This document shows positions 52,403 to 61,225 of a DNA stretch of 64,000 nucleotides, one piece after another; position 1 is the first letter of the stretch; the number at the start of each line of letters is the position of its first letter. The DNA lies in NCBI GenBank assembly GCA_031265995.1, contig JAISBW010000037.1, forward strand, positions 1-64,000. Direction: 5' to 3'. A program made the translations under genes and the position numbers. The stretch is from Oscillospiraceae bacterium (GTDB lineage: Bacteria; Bacillota; Clostridia; Oscillospirales; Acutalibacteraceae). The notes under the pieces were generated by a model that did not search any database, had not been told where the DNA came from, and saw only the letters and a list, made by a program, of their open reading frames with translations.

Positions 52403-54448
52403 ATGTTTAAAAAAATTTTGAAAAGAATTTTTTCTTTCATATTTTCTTTTTTCTTCTCTTTAAATCCTATATTCATGCTTGGTTTTACAGAAGCGGGCGG
52501 AGAGCAAATTCAAAGAGTTACAAAAACCGAGATTTATCCCGATCTTTACCTTAACCAAGTGGATACAAGCGGGGTTACTGTAAAAAGTTATCATAATGCT
52601 ACAAATGGTGAAAAAAGTAATTTTGAAGTAAAAATAAAAAAGGCAACAAACCAAGAGATCACCATAGAAAACTTAGGCGAACTTAGAGCTTTGGCAGCAC
52701 TGACAAACAGTGGTAATGGAGCTGTAAAAAATAAAACTTTTAAATTGGATTTCCCAAATAAAGAAATAGATCTTGAGGGAACCATGCCTAAAATTTCAAA
52801 AACTAAAGTAAAAAAAGATCCGAGTGGAAATGATATGTATAATTTGGAAATTGTTGGAGAAATAGAAAACGCATGGATTCCAATTGGAAAAGACGGTTCT
52901 AGTGGTACTTCTAATTCATTTCAAAGTAATTTTGACGGAAACGATCATACGATTAAAAATATGTCTGTTTTTATAGATAGTCAGACTAATGGATACTCGG
53001 GATTTTTTGGCGATGTTGAAGGAAAATTTAAAATTAAGAATTTTAAAATTAAAGATTCATGCTCGATTGTGGTTTCACCCAATCAAACTGCGACATTTGA
53101 AACTTCTGCTAAGACACAAGAAGCAATTTCTTTAGGAAAACCAGCACAATCAAAATATTATTTTCATGCAGGAACTGCAATTGGCAGAATTTCCGTAGAA
53201 TCGTCTGAAAAAATAAGCAATCTTCATGCTGAAAATTGCAACGTAATTGCTTTTGGCGATTTAAATAATTTTAAAGAAGTAAACGGCAAAAACGGTGAAA
53301 AAGATGTTGATCACAAATATTACTATGCCGGCGGAATTATCGGAACTCTCGAACATCCTTCTAACAAAATAAATATAGAAAGTTATACTTCAAATAATGT
53401 TAATGTTTATGCAAGAGGCCAAGCTGGCGGAATCGCTGGAACTTTTTCCGGCGGTAACAACGATTGCGAACATGACGTTGGGGGGAACGGAGAAAAAAGA
53501 AGATGCACTGGTGTTATTATGAAGCATTGCCGTTCTGCCGGCGAAATCGCAACCTCTGGCGGCCAAGCTGGAGGTCTTGTCGCAGGTTTTGGAATTTTTA
53601 ACGAAAATAAAATTCTTGGCAAAGATGGTTTCATGCCTGGCAAAAGCACTCAAAATCTAATTGGCTCAGGCGTTTATGTTGAAGATTGCTCTCATATAGG
53701 CAACATTACGGGCGGCGGTGAATTAGTTCAGTGCGGGGCGAAGATTACTATAATATATGGGACTCTAGGAACACAAATCGCTGGTCTCATTGCTGCATTC
53801 GGCGGTCAAGGTGATACACCAATTACTTTTAACGATTGCTATTCAAAAGGCAAAATAAGTGGCAGCCCATCAGGAGAAAAAGCCGGTTTTTTATGTGGTT
53901 TTGGAACTAATGGCGGGGCGCCAGTGACTTTGAAAAAATGTATATCTGAAAGCGAGATAGTTGGCTGGTCAGCATCAGGAATAATCACAGGTTTTGGCGT
54001 AAATGGTTTTAGCCCGGTAACAATTGAAGAGTGTTGTTTTAAAGGAAATATTAATAAATCAAATGTTTGCGGAGGATTAATTGGCAAATACGGAATAGAT
54101 GGTTCGAGTCCTTTAACAATAAAAAATTGTTCGGTTCAAGGCAATATTTCGGGCAGTTTTTTAGGGGGAATGATTGGCGGCTTTGCAATCGGAAAAGAAG
54201 GAAATAAAACTGTTGTTAACAGCTCAATTATAATTGAAAACTGTCATATTAAATGTGATATCGAAGGAACAGGAGGAATTTCAGGAGGTTTAATCGGAGG
54301 TTATGGTGTGGTTTCTGAATATAGTCCTTTAACAATAAAGAATTGTTCAACTCAAGGCAAATTCACCAGTTCCGATAGTGGTTTAATTAGTGGATTAATT
54401 GTTGGATTTGGAATCGGGGGGGTAAAAATAACAAAAATAGCTGTGTGA
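52403..54448 (+). CDS. GLUG-repeat secreted protein, N-terminal part (frame ends after G7 tract)
   Basis: 681 residues from ATG 52403. A signal peptide (FSFIFSFFFSLNPIFMLGF) is followed by a unit of about 150 residues with WIPIGKDGSS and FDGNDHTIKNM, the usual opening of GLUG-repeat surface proteins, then some ten repeats of the type GGLIGGFGI...TIENCxVKGNI. Units carry conserved cysteines and would form a long beta-helix-like rod. The frame ends soon after a run of seven G (54416-54422), yet the repeat pattern continues uninterrupted in the next frame, where one extra G (or two fewer) would join them. Read as one protein it would be about 1277 residues. Adhesin-like role inferred. Confidence 0.8.
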   Translation: MFKKILKRIFSFIFSFFFSLNPIFMLGFTEAGGEQIQRVTKTEIYPDLYLNQVDTSGVTVKSYHNATNGEKSNFEVKIKKATNQEITIENLGELRALAALTNSGNGAVKNKTFKLDFPNKEIDLEGTMPKISKTKVKKDPSGNDMYNLEIVGEIENAWIPIGKDGSSGTSNSFQSNFDGNDHTIKNMSVFIDSQTNGYSGFFGDVEGKFKIKNFKIKDSCSIVVSPNQTATFETSAKTQEAISLGKPAQSKYYFHAGTAIGRISVESSEKISNLHAENCNVIAFGDLNNFKEVNGKNGEKDVDHKYYYAGGIIGTLEHPSNKINIESYTSNNVNVYARGQAGGIAGTFSGGNNDCEHDVGGNGEKRRCTGVIMKHCRSAGEIATSGGQAGGLVAGFGIFNENKILGKDGFMPGKSTQNLIGSGVYVEDCSHIGNITGGGELVQCGAKITIIYGTLGTQIAGLIAAFGGQGDTPITFNDCYSKGKISGSPSGEKAGFLCGFGTNGGAPVTLKKCISESEIVGWSASGIITGFGVNGFSPVTIEECCFKGNINKSNVCGGLIGKYGIDGSSPLTIKNCSVQGNISGSFLGGMIGGFAIGKEGNKTVVNSSIIIENCHIKCDIEGTGGISGGLIGGYGVVSEYSPLTIKNCSTQGKFTSSDSGLISGLIVGFGIGGVKITKIAV

Positions 54449-56235
54449 CGATTGAAAATTGTCGTACTAAACATAATATTAATACTGTTCCTTTTCTTTA
54501 TGGAGGATTAATTGATGGATACGGTGTAAGTTCTGAGTATAGCCCTTTAACAATAAAGAGGTGCTCAGTTCAAAGTAATATTAGAAGTCAAAAAATATCG
54601 GGAGGATTAATTGGCGGATTTGGAATTGGTAGTGGAAATGAAAATAAAAATGGATCCGTAGCAATTGAAGATTGTCGTTTTATAAGCGATATCGAGACTG
54701 ATAGTGCTATTCGTGGAGGTTTAATCGGAGGTTATGGTGTAGGTTCTGAATATAGTCCTTTGACAATAAAAAATTGTTCAGTTCAAAGTAATATTAAGAG
54801 CGAAAGTGTGTCGGGAGGATTAATCGGTGGGTTTGGAACTGCAAATTATTATGATAATAGTGTTAATAAAAACGGTTCTGTAACAATTGAAAATTGTCAT
54901 GTTAAAGGTGATATTGGTGGTGGCAGCGACATTGGAGGATTAATTGGAGGTTATGGTGTAGATTCCGATTATAGTCCTTTAACAGTAAAGAATTGTTCAA
55001 TTCGAGGCAATATTTCGGGCGGATTTGCAGGAGGATTAATTGGTGGATTTGGAATTGGAAAATATACAGCAAATCTTCCTTCTGTTTATAGTCCGATTAC
55101 AGTTGAAAATTGCTGTGTTAAAGGTAATATTGAGTCAAATTCTTGCGGAGGATTAATTGGGGGTTATGGTGTAAATTCTGAACATAGCCCTTTAACAATA
55201 AAAAAGTGTTCGGTTCAAAGTAATATTAAAAGTAGAGGAACGTTGGGAGGATTAATCGGAGGATTTGGGATCGGGAAAGGCGATTCTGGAATTCCTGCGG
55301 ACTATAATCCAATTACAATTGAGAATTGCTGTATTAAAGGTAATATTCAGAGTGATGCTGACGGTTGGCTATCTCGTACTGGTGGAATTTTTGCCGCATG
55401 TAGTATAAACAGCAAATGCAGCCCTTTAATAATAAAAAATTGCTCCATTCAGGGAAATATTAAAACAGGAGGCAATATGTGCGGAGGATTGATTAGCGGT
55501 TTATATGTATCAGATAAAATAGAAATTAAGAATGTTCTTTGTAGGGGTAATGTTATAGGAAACGAACACTGCGGTGGCGTAATAGGAGCTATGGGAATGG
55601 ATAAAACAAATAGTAAAAATGTTTTAGAAATAGAAAATTTTTTCCGGCAGGGTAATGTCGAAGGAAAAATTCATGTTGGAGGTATTATTGGGGCATGTGG
55701 CATAGGGGGGCAAAAATCAATTATTTTAAAAAAATGTATTTTGAAAGGGAATATAATCAATAAAGGAAATATATACGTCGTTAAAGATATGGACGGAAAA
55801 GAACTTTATACAGGAAACGGAACCGGCGGAATTATTGGCTGCATAGGAACCGACGGCAAAATTTTGTTTGAAGACTGCCATTCTGAAGGGGAAATAAAAA
55901 TTAACGGTAGGGATGTGGGTTCTGCGCCTTCATACGGATTATACGGCATTCATGCAGGCGGGTTGATTGGCGGAATGGGCTCTGGTGAAGATGTTAGTTT
56001 TTATAATTGCAGTGCAAAAGGAAATATAGAAATAGATTGGTCTTCAGGCTGGCCTCTAAAGATTGGCGGATTAATCGGAAGTTTCGGGGCAGAAAGAGCT
56101 TATTTTGAAAATTGTGTAACCAAAGAAAATATCAGCTGCTTAGGCGACAATGCGCTATTTAAAAGCCATGGCTTAGTCGCCGATTTCGGTGCTGGTTCTT
56201 ATGAATTTAAGAATTGCAGTTATAAAGAAGTATAG
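54445..56235 (+). CDS. GLUG-repeat protein, C-terminal part (no own signal peptide)
   Basis: 596 residues starting at GTG 54445 by frame only: the codon lies mid-repeat (TIENC) and has no ribosome binding site, so independent translation is doubtful. About sixteen further repeats follow, alternating GGLIGGYGV...SPLTIKNCSVQSNI and GGLIGGFGI...VTIENC. At DNA level several are near-identical. The final part is less regular and ends NCSYKEV, with no LPXTG or other anchor visible. It belongs to the gene at 52403. Confidence 0.75.
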   Translation: MTIENCRTKHNINTVPFLYGGLIDGYGVSSEYSPLTIKRCSVQSNIRSQKISGGLIGGFGIGSGNENKNGSVAIEDCRFISDIETDSAIRGGLIGGYGVGSEYSPLTIKNCSVQSNIKSESVSGGLIGGFGTANYYDNSVNKNGSVTIENCHVKGDIGGGSDIGGLIGGYGVDSDYSPLTVKNCSIRGNISGGFAGGLIGGFGIGKYTANLPSVYSPITVENCCVKGNIESNSCGGLIGGYGVNSEHSPLTIKKCSVQSNIKSRGTLGGLIGGFGIGKGDSGIPADYNPITIENCCIKGNIQSDADGWLSRTGGIFAACSINSKCSPLIIKNCSIQGNIKTGGNMCGGLISGLYVSDKIEIKNVLCRGNVIGNEHCGGVIGAMGMDKTNSKNVLEIENFFRQGNVEGKIHVGGIIGACGIGGQKSIILKKCILKGNIINKGNIYVVKDMDGKELYTGNGTGGIIGCIGTDGKILFEDCHSEGEIKINGRDVGSAPSYGLYGIHAGGLIGGMGSGEDVSFYNCSAKGNIEIDWSSGWPLKIGGLIGSFGAERAYFENCVTKENISCLGDNALFKSHGLVADFGAGSYEFKNCSYKEV

Positions 56236-56365
56236 ATTTAATTGCACATCTAGTGGGTTTTGTGAATACAGATCTTCGGTAAATCATAAAATTTTGCGAT
56301 GCCGCAAAAATGTTGGCACTTACGTTTTGTATTTGTATTGATTTTTCATAAAATAGGAGAATATC

Positions 56366-57433
56366 TTGCCAAAAAAGCTTTCAGTTGCAATATTAGGTGC
56401 GACAGGTCTCGTGGGGCAGAGGTTTGTACAAATTTTAGAGAATCATCCTTGGTTTAAGATAAAAATATTAGCGGCAAGCAGCCGTTCAGCTGGAAAAACA
56501 TATAAAGAAGCATTAAAAGACAAATGGATATTTAAGACGCAAATTCCAAAAGAGATATCTAAAGAAATTATCTTAGATTCCGTTGCAAATGCTGAAAAAA
56601 TCGCAAGTGAGGTTGATTTTGTTTTTTGTGCAGTAAATATGGAAAAAGAAGAAATAAAAGAACTTGAATATAAGTATGCCGGGCTTGAATGCCCTGTAAT
56701 TTCGAATAATAGTGCTCACAGAGTAACATCTGATGTTCCGATGATAATACCTGAAATTAATCCTGAACATTCTGAAATTATAAAATCACAAAGAAAAAGG
56801 CTTGGTACGAAACGTGGTTTTATTGCGGTTAAGCCTAATTGTTCAATCCAATGTTTTATGCCGGCGCTTCATCCTTTAAAAGAATTCGGAATTGAATCTA
56901 TCGTCGTGTGTACTTATCAAGCTATCTCTGGTGCCGGAAAAACTTTTTCTGATTTTCCCGAAATTATAGATAATGTTATACCTTTTATAAAAGGAGAAGA
57001 AGAAAAAACCGAGAATGAACCTTTAAAAATTTGGGGCACAATCAATAATAATAAGATTATAAACTCTAGTAACCCTATTATAAGTGCGCACTGTGCGAGA
57101 GTTCCTGTGAGTGATGGTCATATGGCGTCAGTTTTTGTGAAATTTAATAAAAAGATTGAGCTTGCAAAGATAATTGAAAAGTGGCAAAATTTTACCGCGC
57201 GGGGATTGCCAAGTTCTCCGGAAAATATAGTTACATATTTTGAAGATCAAAAAAGGCCTCAGACTGTTCTTGATAGGGGTTTGTGTGGTGGCATGGGAAT
57301 AAGCGTTGGACGGCTTAGAAGGTGTTCGATTTTTGATGTTAAGTTTGTTTGTGTTTCGCATAACACAATAAGAGGGGCGGCAGGCGGAAGTGTTCTTTTG
57401 GCGGAACTTCTTTGCAATTTGGGCTATATTTAA
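56366..57433 (+). CDS. asd: Aspartate-semialdehyde dehydrogenase
   Basis: NADP-dependent reduction of aspartyl phosphate, the branch point for lysine/diaminopimelate, methionine and threonine. 355 residues, TTG start after TAGGAGAA. Rossmann motif ILGATGLVGQRF, NNSAHR, catalytic cysteine in VKPNCSIQ, and QAISGAGKTFSD. The overall shape and length follow the archaeal/fungal-like subclass rather than the E. coli type. First of four linked genes; hairpin TTTTGCG-ATGC-CGCAAAA lies upstream near 56292. Confidence 0.94.
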   Translation: MPKKLSVAILGATGLVGQRFVQILENHPWFKIKILAASSRSAGKTYKEALKDKWIFKTQIPKEISKEIILDSVANAEKIASEVDFVFCAVNMEKEEIKELEYKYAGLECPVISNNSAHRVTSDVPMIIPEINPEHSEIIKSQRKRLGTKRGFIAVKPNCSIQCFMPALHPLKEFGIESIVVCTYQAISGAGKTFSDFPEIIDNVIPFIKGEEEKTENEPLKIWGTINNNKIINSSNPIISAHCARVPVSDGHMASVFVKFNKKIELAKIIEKWQNFTARGLPSSPENIVTYFEDQKRPQTVLDRGLCGGMGISVGRLRRCSIFDVKFVCVSHNTIRGAAGGSVLLAELLCNLGYI

Positions 57434-57459
57434 ATTTTATTTGTCTATCGGTGATTTGA

Positions 57460-58335
57460 TTGAATAAAAAAATAATTTTTAAGGGTTCAGCGGTAGCCGT
57501 TGTGACTCCGTTTGATGGTGCCGGAAATATTAATTTTAAAATGTTTGAAAAATTAGTAGATTTTCAGATTAGTGGCGGCGTTCAAGCGGTCGTTGTTTGC
57601 GGAACCACTGGGGAATCGGCTGTGATTAGCTCCGAAGAACGTGATTCATTGATAAAATTTTCAGTAAATAAGTTTAAAAATAAAGTTCCTATAATAGTAG
57701 GAACCGGCTCTAATTGCACTGAACACGCTGTTAGTTTATCAACTAAAGCACAGGAATTGGGAGCGGACGCGCTGCTTATAGTTACGCCTTATTATAATAA
57801 AACTTCTCAATTAGGATTAATTAAACATTATGAATTTATTGCTAGTAAAGTTGAAATTCCCATGATACTTTATAATGTTCCTTCCCGTACGGGTATGAAT
57901 ATTGCGCCTCAAACATATTTAGAACTTTCAAAAATTGAGAACATAGTCGCGACGAAAGAGGCAAATGGGGATATTTCTTCAGTAATTAAGACTATTTCTT
58001 TATGCGGCGATGATTTGGTGGTATATTCTGGTAATGACGATCAAACTTTGCCAATTTTATCAGTCGGTGGGATTGGTGTTATTTCGGTTTTTTCAAATAT
58101 TCTGCCTGATATATCTCAAAAAATAGCAAGCAATTCCAAAGATGCCGCTGAATTACTTATGAAATACCAAGATTTGATGGAAGCGCTCTTTTGGGATGTT
58201 AATCCAGTTCCTATTAAAGCAGCGCTTAAATTGATGGGTTTTGATTGCGGAAAATGCCGGATGCCGCTAGCGGAGATGGAAAACGAAAAAGAAAAAAAAC
58301 TTAAGAAAATTATGGAAAAACATGGGATTTTATAA
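57460..58335 (+). CDS. dapA: 4-hydroxy-tetrahydrodipicolinate synthase
   Basis: Condenses pyruvate with aspartate semialdehyde on the way to diaminopimelate. 291 residues, TTG start 26 nt after asd. TIM-barrel marks: AVVTPFD, VVCGTTGESA, ADALLIVTPYYNK, YNVPSRTGMNI with the catalytic tyrosine, and the Schiff-base lysine in VATKEANGD. Intact. Confidence 0.95.
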   Translation: MNKKIIFKGSAVAVVTPFDGAGNINFKMFEKLVDFQISGGVQAVVVCGTTGESAVISSEERDSLIKFSVNKFKNKVPIIVGTGSNCTEHAVSLSTKAQELGADALLIVTPYYNKTSQLGLIKHYEFIASKVEIPMILYNVPSRTGMNIAPQTYLELSKIENIVATKEANGDISSVIKTISLCGDDLVVYSGNDDQTLPILSVGGIGVISVFSNILPDISQKIASNSKDAAELLMKYQDLMEALFWDVNPVPIKAALKLMGFDCGKCRMPLAEMENEKEKKLKKIMEKHGIL

Positions 58336-58355
58336 TAAACAGAGGTCTTGCAGTT

Positions 58356-59114
58356 ATGAAGAAAAAAGTTCTGAACATTGTTGTCTGTGGTTGTTTTGGC
58401 AAAATGGGCAAAGCAGTTTTGCACGAATCTGAAAAGCACGAGGATGTTTTGGTAACAGGCGGGATTGAAAGAGGCACCAAATGCGAGTGTAGTTTTCCTA
58501 TTTTTGCCGATGCGGAAGAAATTTGCGTACCTTGCGATGTCATAGTTGATTTCTCGAGTCCGTCTGCACTAGGAAGTTTGCTTAATTTTGCCCGATCCAA
58601 AAGAATTGCGTTGGTTTTATGTTCGACGGGATATTCTGAAGAACAGCGAGAAATGATAAAAGCGTGTTCAAATGAAGTGCCGATATTTTTTTCAAGCAAC
58701 ATGAGCGTAGCTGTTAATCTTATGGTAAAATTGTCAGAATTTGCCAAACGAGTTCTTGGGAGTTCATTCGACATCGAAATAATAGAAAGGCATCACAATC
58801 AAAAATCGGATGCGCCCAGCGGTACCGCGCTTATGATCGCCGAGGCTCTTTCTGAAAATGATACCGAAATTGTTTATGACAGAACGATTTTAGAAAAATC
58901 TCGAAAAAAAAACGAAATAGGGATTCATTGCATACGCGGCGGCAACATAAAAGGTGAACATGAGATTATTTTCGCTGGGAATGGCGAAACTTTGAGTTTT
59001 AAACATGTTGCAGATTCTCGGGAAATTTTTGCCGCGGGCGCGATAAATGCCGCCAAATTTATAGTAAAAAAACCAAAAGGCGTTTATAATATGAATGATT
59101 TGATTTCTTTTTAA
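58356..59114 (+). CDS. dapB: 4-hydroxy-tetrahydrodipicolinate reductase
   Basis: Next step after dapA, NAD(P)H-dependent. 252 residues. Nucleotide-binding motif [21 protein letters not shown] and the signature [16 protein letters not shown] with the catalytic His and Lys, then [16 protein letters not shown]. It lies 20 bp after dapA. Presence of asd-dapA-dapB implies diaminopimelate for a peptidoglycan wall. Confidence 0.95.
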   Translation: MKKKVLNIVVCGCFGKMGKAVLHESEKHEDVLVTGGIERGTKCECSFPIFADAEEICVPCDVIVDFSSPSALGSLLNFARSKRIALVLCSTGYSEEQREMIKACSNEVPIFFSSNMSVAVNLMVKLSEFAKRVLGSSFDIEIIERHHNQKSDAPSGTALMIAEALSENDTEIVYDRTILEKSRKKNEIGIHCIRGGNIKGEHEIIFAGNGETLSFKHVADSREIFAAGAINAAKFIVKKPKGVYNMNDLISF

Positions 59115-59163
59115 GGTTTTATATATCTATAAAAAATTGGTGTTTTATAAAAAAGGAACAAAA

Positions 59164-60342
59164 ATGTTTTTTACTTCAGAATCAGTGACTGAAGGTCATC
59201 CAGATAAAATATGCGACAGAATTGCGGATTCTATTTTGGATGCGATTCTCTCGAAAGATTCGAATGCTCGTGTGGCATGCGAGGTTGCTGTAACAAAGGG
59301 TCTTGTTCATGTTTTCGGAGAGATTAGTACAAACTGTTATGTTGAAATTGAAAATATTGCCAGACGTGCAATTGCGGAAGTCGGTTATAACAATTCGGAG
59401 TCAGGTTTTGATGGAAATTCGTGCGGAATGATACTTTCGATCGGATCCCAATCAAACGATATTGCAATCGGAGTTGATAAGTCACTAGAGAATAAGGACG
59501 GGAAACAGGAGTTTGAAAATAAGTTTGGAGCAGGCGACCAAGGAGTTATGTTTGGCTTTGCTTGCAGAGAGACGCCTGAATTAATGCCACTTCCGATTTC
59601 TTTGGCACACAAACTGGCAAGGCGCTTGACATATGTAAGAAAGGAAAAAATCTTGCCGTACTTGCTTCCGGACGGGAAAACCCAGGTCACCGCAGAATAC
59701 CACAATGGAATTCCTCGAAGAATTGAGACAGTTGTAATTTCGGCGCAACATATGAATGAAATATCTATAGAAAAAATAAGAAAAGATTTAGTGGAAAACG
59801 TAATAAACTTTGCTATTCCGCAAAATATTATGGATAATAATACGAAGGTTTTTATTAATCCGACGGGAAGATTTGTCATAGGAGGTCCTTCTAGTGACAG
59901 CGGATTAACAGGAAGGAAATTGATGGTCGACACCTATGGGTGCTTTGCCCACCATGGCGGGGGTGCGTTTTCAGGCAAAGATCCTACAAAAGTTGATAGA
60001 TCGGCAGCATATATGGCAAGATATGTAGCTAAAACCGTTGTTTCTTCCGGAGCGGCGGATAAATGTGAAATTCAGGTTTCTTACGCAATAGGGGTTGCAA
60101 ATCCGATTTCAATATCGGTTGATACTTTTGGGACATCGCATTTTGACGAAAAACATATTTTAAAATCCATTAAGAGTATTTTTGATTTTCGCCCCGCATC
60201 GATAATTAAAAATTTTAATTTATGCTTACCGATTTATACTTCTTTCTCCTCTTATGGGCACTTTGGCAGAGAGGATTTGTATGCGCCTTGGGAAAAAAAT
60301 GATAAGACTGAAGAGTTTTTTTCTTGCTTAAAAGGGGATTAA
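59164..60342 (+). CDS. metK: S-adenosylmethionine synthase
   Basis: Makes AdoMet from methionine and ATP. 392 residues from ATG 59164 after AAAAAGGAAC, since the family begins with [13 protein letters not shown]; a start at 59137 would be upstream of the site. Other motifs: [12 protein letters not shown], the signature with [19 protein letters not shown], and the late FGTSHFDE. It supplies AdoMet to the radical SAM enzyme and others. It follows dapB by about 50 nt with no terminator visible. No SAM riboswitch seen upstream. Confidence 0.96.
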   Translation: MFFTSESVTEGHPDKICDRIADSILDAILSKDSNARVACEVAVTKGLVHVFGEISTNCYVEIENIARRAIAEVGYNNSESGFDGNSCGMILSIGSQSNDIAIGVDKSLENKDGKQEFENKFGAGDQGVMFGFACRETPELMPLPISLAHKLARRLTYVRKEKILPYLLPDGKTQVTAEYHNGIPRRIETVVISAQHMNEISIEKIRKDLVENVINFAIPQNIMDNNTKVFINPTGRFVIGGPSSDSGLTGRKLMVDTYGCFAHHGGGAFSGKDPTKVDRSAAYMARYVAKTVVSSGAADKCEIQVSYAIGVANPISISVDTFGTSHFDEKHILKSIKSIFDFRPASIIKNFNLCLPIYTSFSSYGHFGREDLYAPWEKNDKTEEFFSCLKGD

Positions 60343-60369
60343 AAGTTTGCATTTGTTGCAGATTTAAGA

Positions 60370-60528
60370 GACTGTCTAATATCTCCGAAATAGCACATAT
60401 TTTAGTTAAAATTTTAAAATTTTGCATTGCTTATTAATTAAATACGCCAGTATTCGCCTCCCTCGCGCTTTAAATTTTAAAAATTTTATCATAAAATCTG
60501 CACTACTTAGAGATATTAGACAGGTTCT
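60370..60528 (+). repeat. R2 repeat, copy 3
   Basis: A full copy, ends ACTGTCTAATATCTC and GAGATATTAGACAGGTTCT. It ends a few bases before the AATCGGAGGAA ribosome binding site of the next gene. Confidence 0.85.
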
Positions 60529-60546
60529 AAATCGGAGGAATTTTTT

Positions 60547-60828
60547 GTGAGTAGATTTCTGAAAAATACTATTTTATTTGTGCTGTTTGCCGCTTTGATT
60601 TTTTCTGAGAAATGTGCGATGGCAAACGAAAAAGAAGAATTAGAAACTAAATTATCTCAGCCTATTGGTGAAGATGATATTGGTTTATTTTTCGGCTGTT
60701 TAGATAAAAAGGAGTCCGCAATGAACAAATTATATTTTTTATTCCTAGAGAAGAGAGAATTTATTTTTTTTCATTTATGTCTGTTGGTATTTTTCCTGAT
60801 AGATGGTCAAGTTTGTTTCAGAAATTAA
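60547..60828 (+). CDS. Short exported protein, probably frameshifted
   Basis: 93 residues, GTG start after CGGAGG. A clear signal peptide (FLKNTILFVLFAALIFSEKCAMA) is followed by an acidic linker (EKEELETKL). After a T8 tract (60764-60771) the frame gives a hydrophobic end (FFHLCLLVFFLIDGQ) that stops early. One extra T would continue into SVGIFPDRWSSLFQKLTK and on towards the tRNA gene at 60900. So it is either a small protein or the stump of a longer one. Unknown function. Confidence 0.5.
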   Translation: MSRFLKNTILFVLFAALIFSEKCAMANEKEELETKLSQPIGEDDIGLFFGCLDKKESAMNKLYFLFLEKREFIFFHLCLLVFFLIDGQVCFRN

Positions 60829-60899
60829 CTAAAACAATTTTTAAATATAGGGAGTTAGTTTATGGCTTGAGACCAAAAAAAAAGAACAGTTTGCTAGAA

Positions 60900-60976
60900 C
60901 CGCCCGTGGCGAAGCAGGATATCGCGTCAGATTCCGATTCTGAAGGTCGGGGGTTCGAATCCCTCCGGGTGGGCCA
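60900..60976 (+). tRNA. tRNA-Arg (CCG)
   Basis: A 77-nt cloverleaf with CCA encoded. Acceptor CCGCCCG pairs with CGGGTGG, D arm GCGA/TCGC with AGCAGGATA loop, anticodon stem TCAGA/TCTGA with loop TTCCGAT (CCG), T arm GGGGG-TTCGAAT-CCCTC. It lies within 75 bp of the disrupted gene before it. Confidence 0.93.
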
Positions 60977-61025
60977 ATTGTCTCATGCATAATTTTTAGG
61001 TGAATTTATAGGCATTTTTATCTTA

Positions 61026-61080
61026 AGAATCTGTTCTCACAAACTATGAAACGCTATTTTCAAATAGATTTTGTTAATTT
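61026..61080 (+). repeat. R3-like fragment
   Basis: AGAATCTGTTCTCACAAACTATGAAACGC matches the left half of R3; the right half differs and resembles the longer variant at 34216. Confidence 0.4.
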
Positions 61081-61115
61081 TCTTTTGTTCGCTGTAAATT
61101 TGCCTCAAAAATCTA

Positions 61116-61145
61116 TTGACAATTTGGTTTTTTTTATGCTCTAAT
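61116..61145 (+). promoter_or_regulatory. Promoter of the O-antigen-ligase-like gene and dnaN
   Basis: TTGACA (61116-61121), an 18-nt spacer and TCTAAT (61140-61145). Confidence 0.45.
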
Positions 61146-61225
61146 TATCATAATAAAGTCTGGTACTTGTATTGTTTTTATAATCATAAAATTTAGAAAT
61201 TAATCGGTGGTTTGTTTTTTAAATA

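Noticed and set aside
53390..54087. Minus-strand ORFs within the GLUG-repeat gene
   Set aside because: Repetitive antisense shadows of the GLUG units; no family features.
52403..56235. CRISPR-like regular repeats
   Set aside because: The periodicity is a protein repeat in an open frame, with no identical short repeats and spacers. No CRISPR array or cas gene was seen anywhere.
56292..56312. TTTTGCG-ATGC-CGCAAAA hairpin upstream of asd as a lysine riboswitch
   Set aside because: A single short stem; none of the conserved lysine-riboswitch blocks could be seen in the 130-bp leader.
60777..60992. ORF of 71 codons covering tRNA-Arg
   Set aside because: The second half is the tRNA cloverleaf; at most its start is the frameshifted continuation of the gene at 60547.
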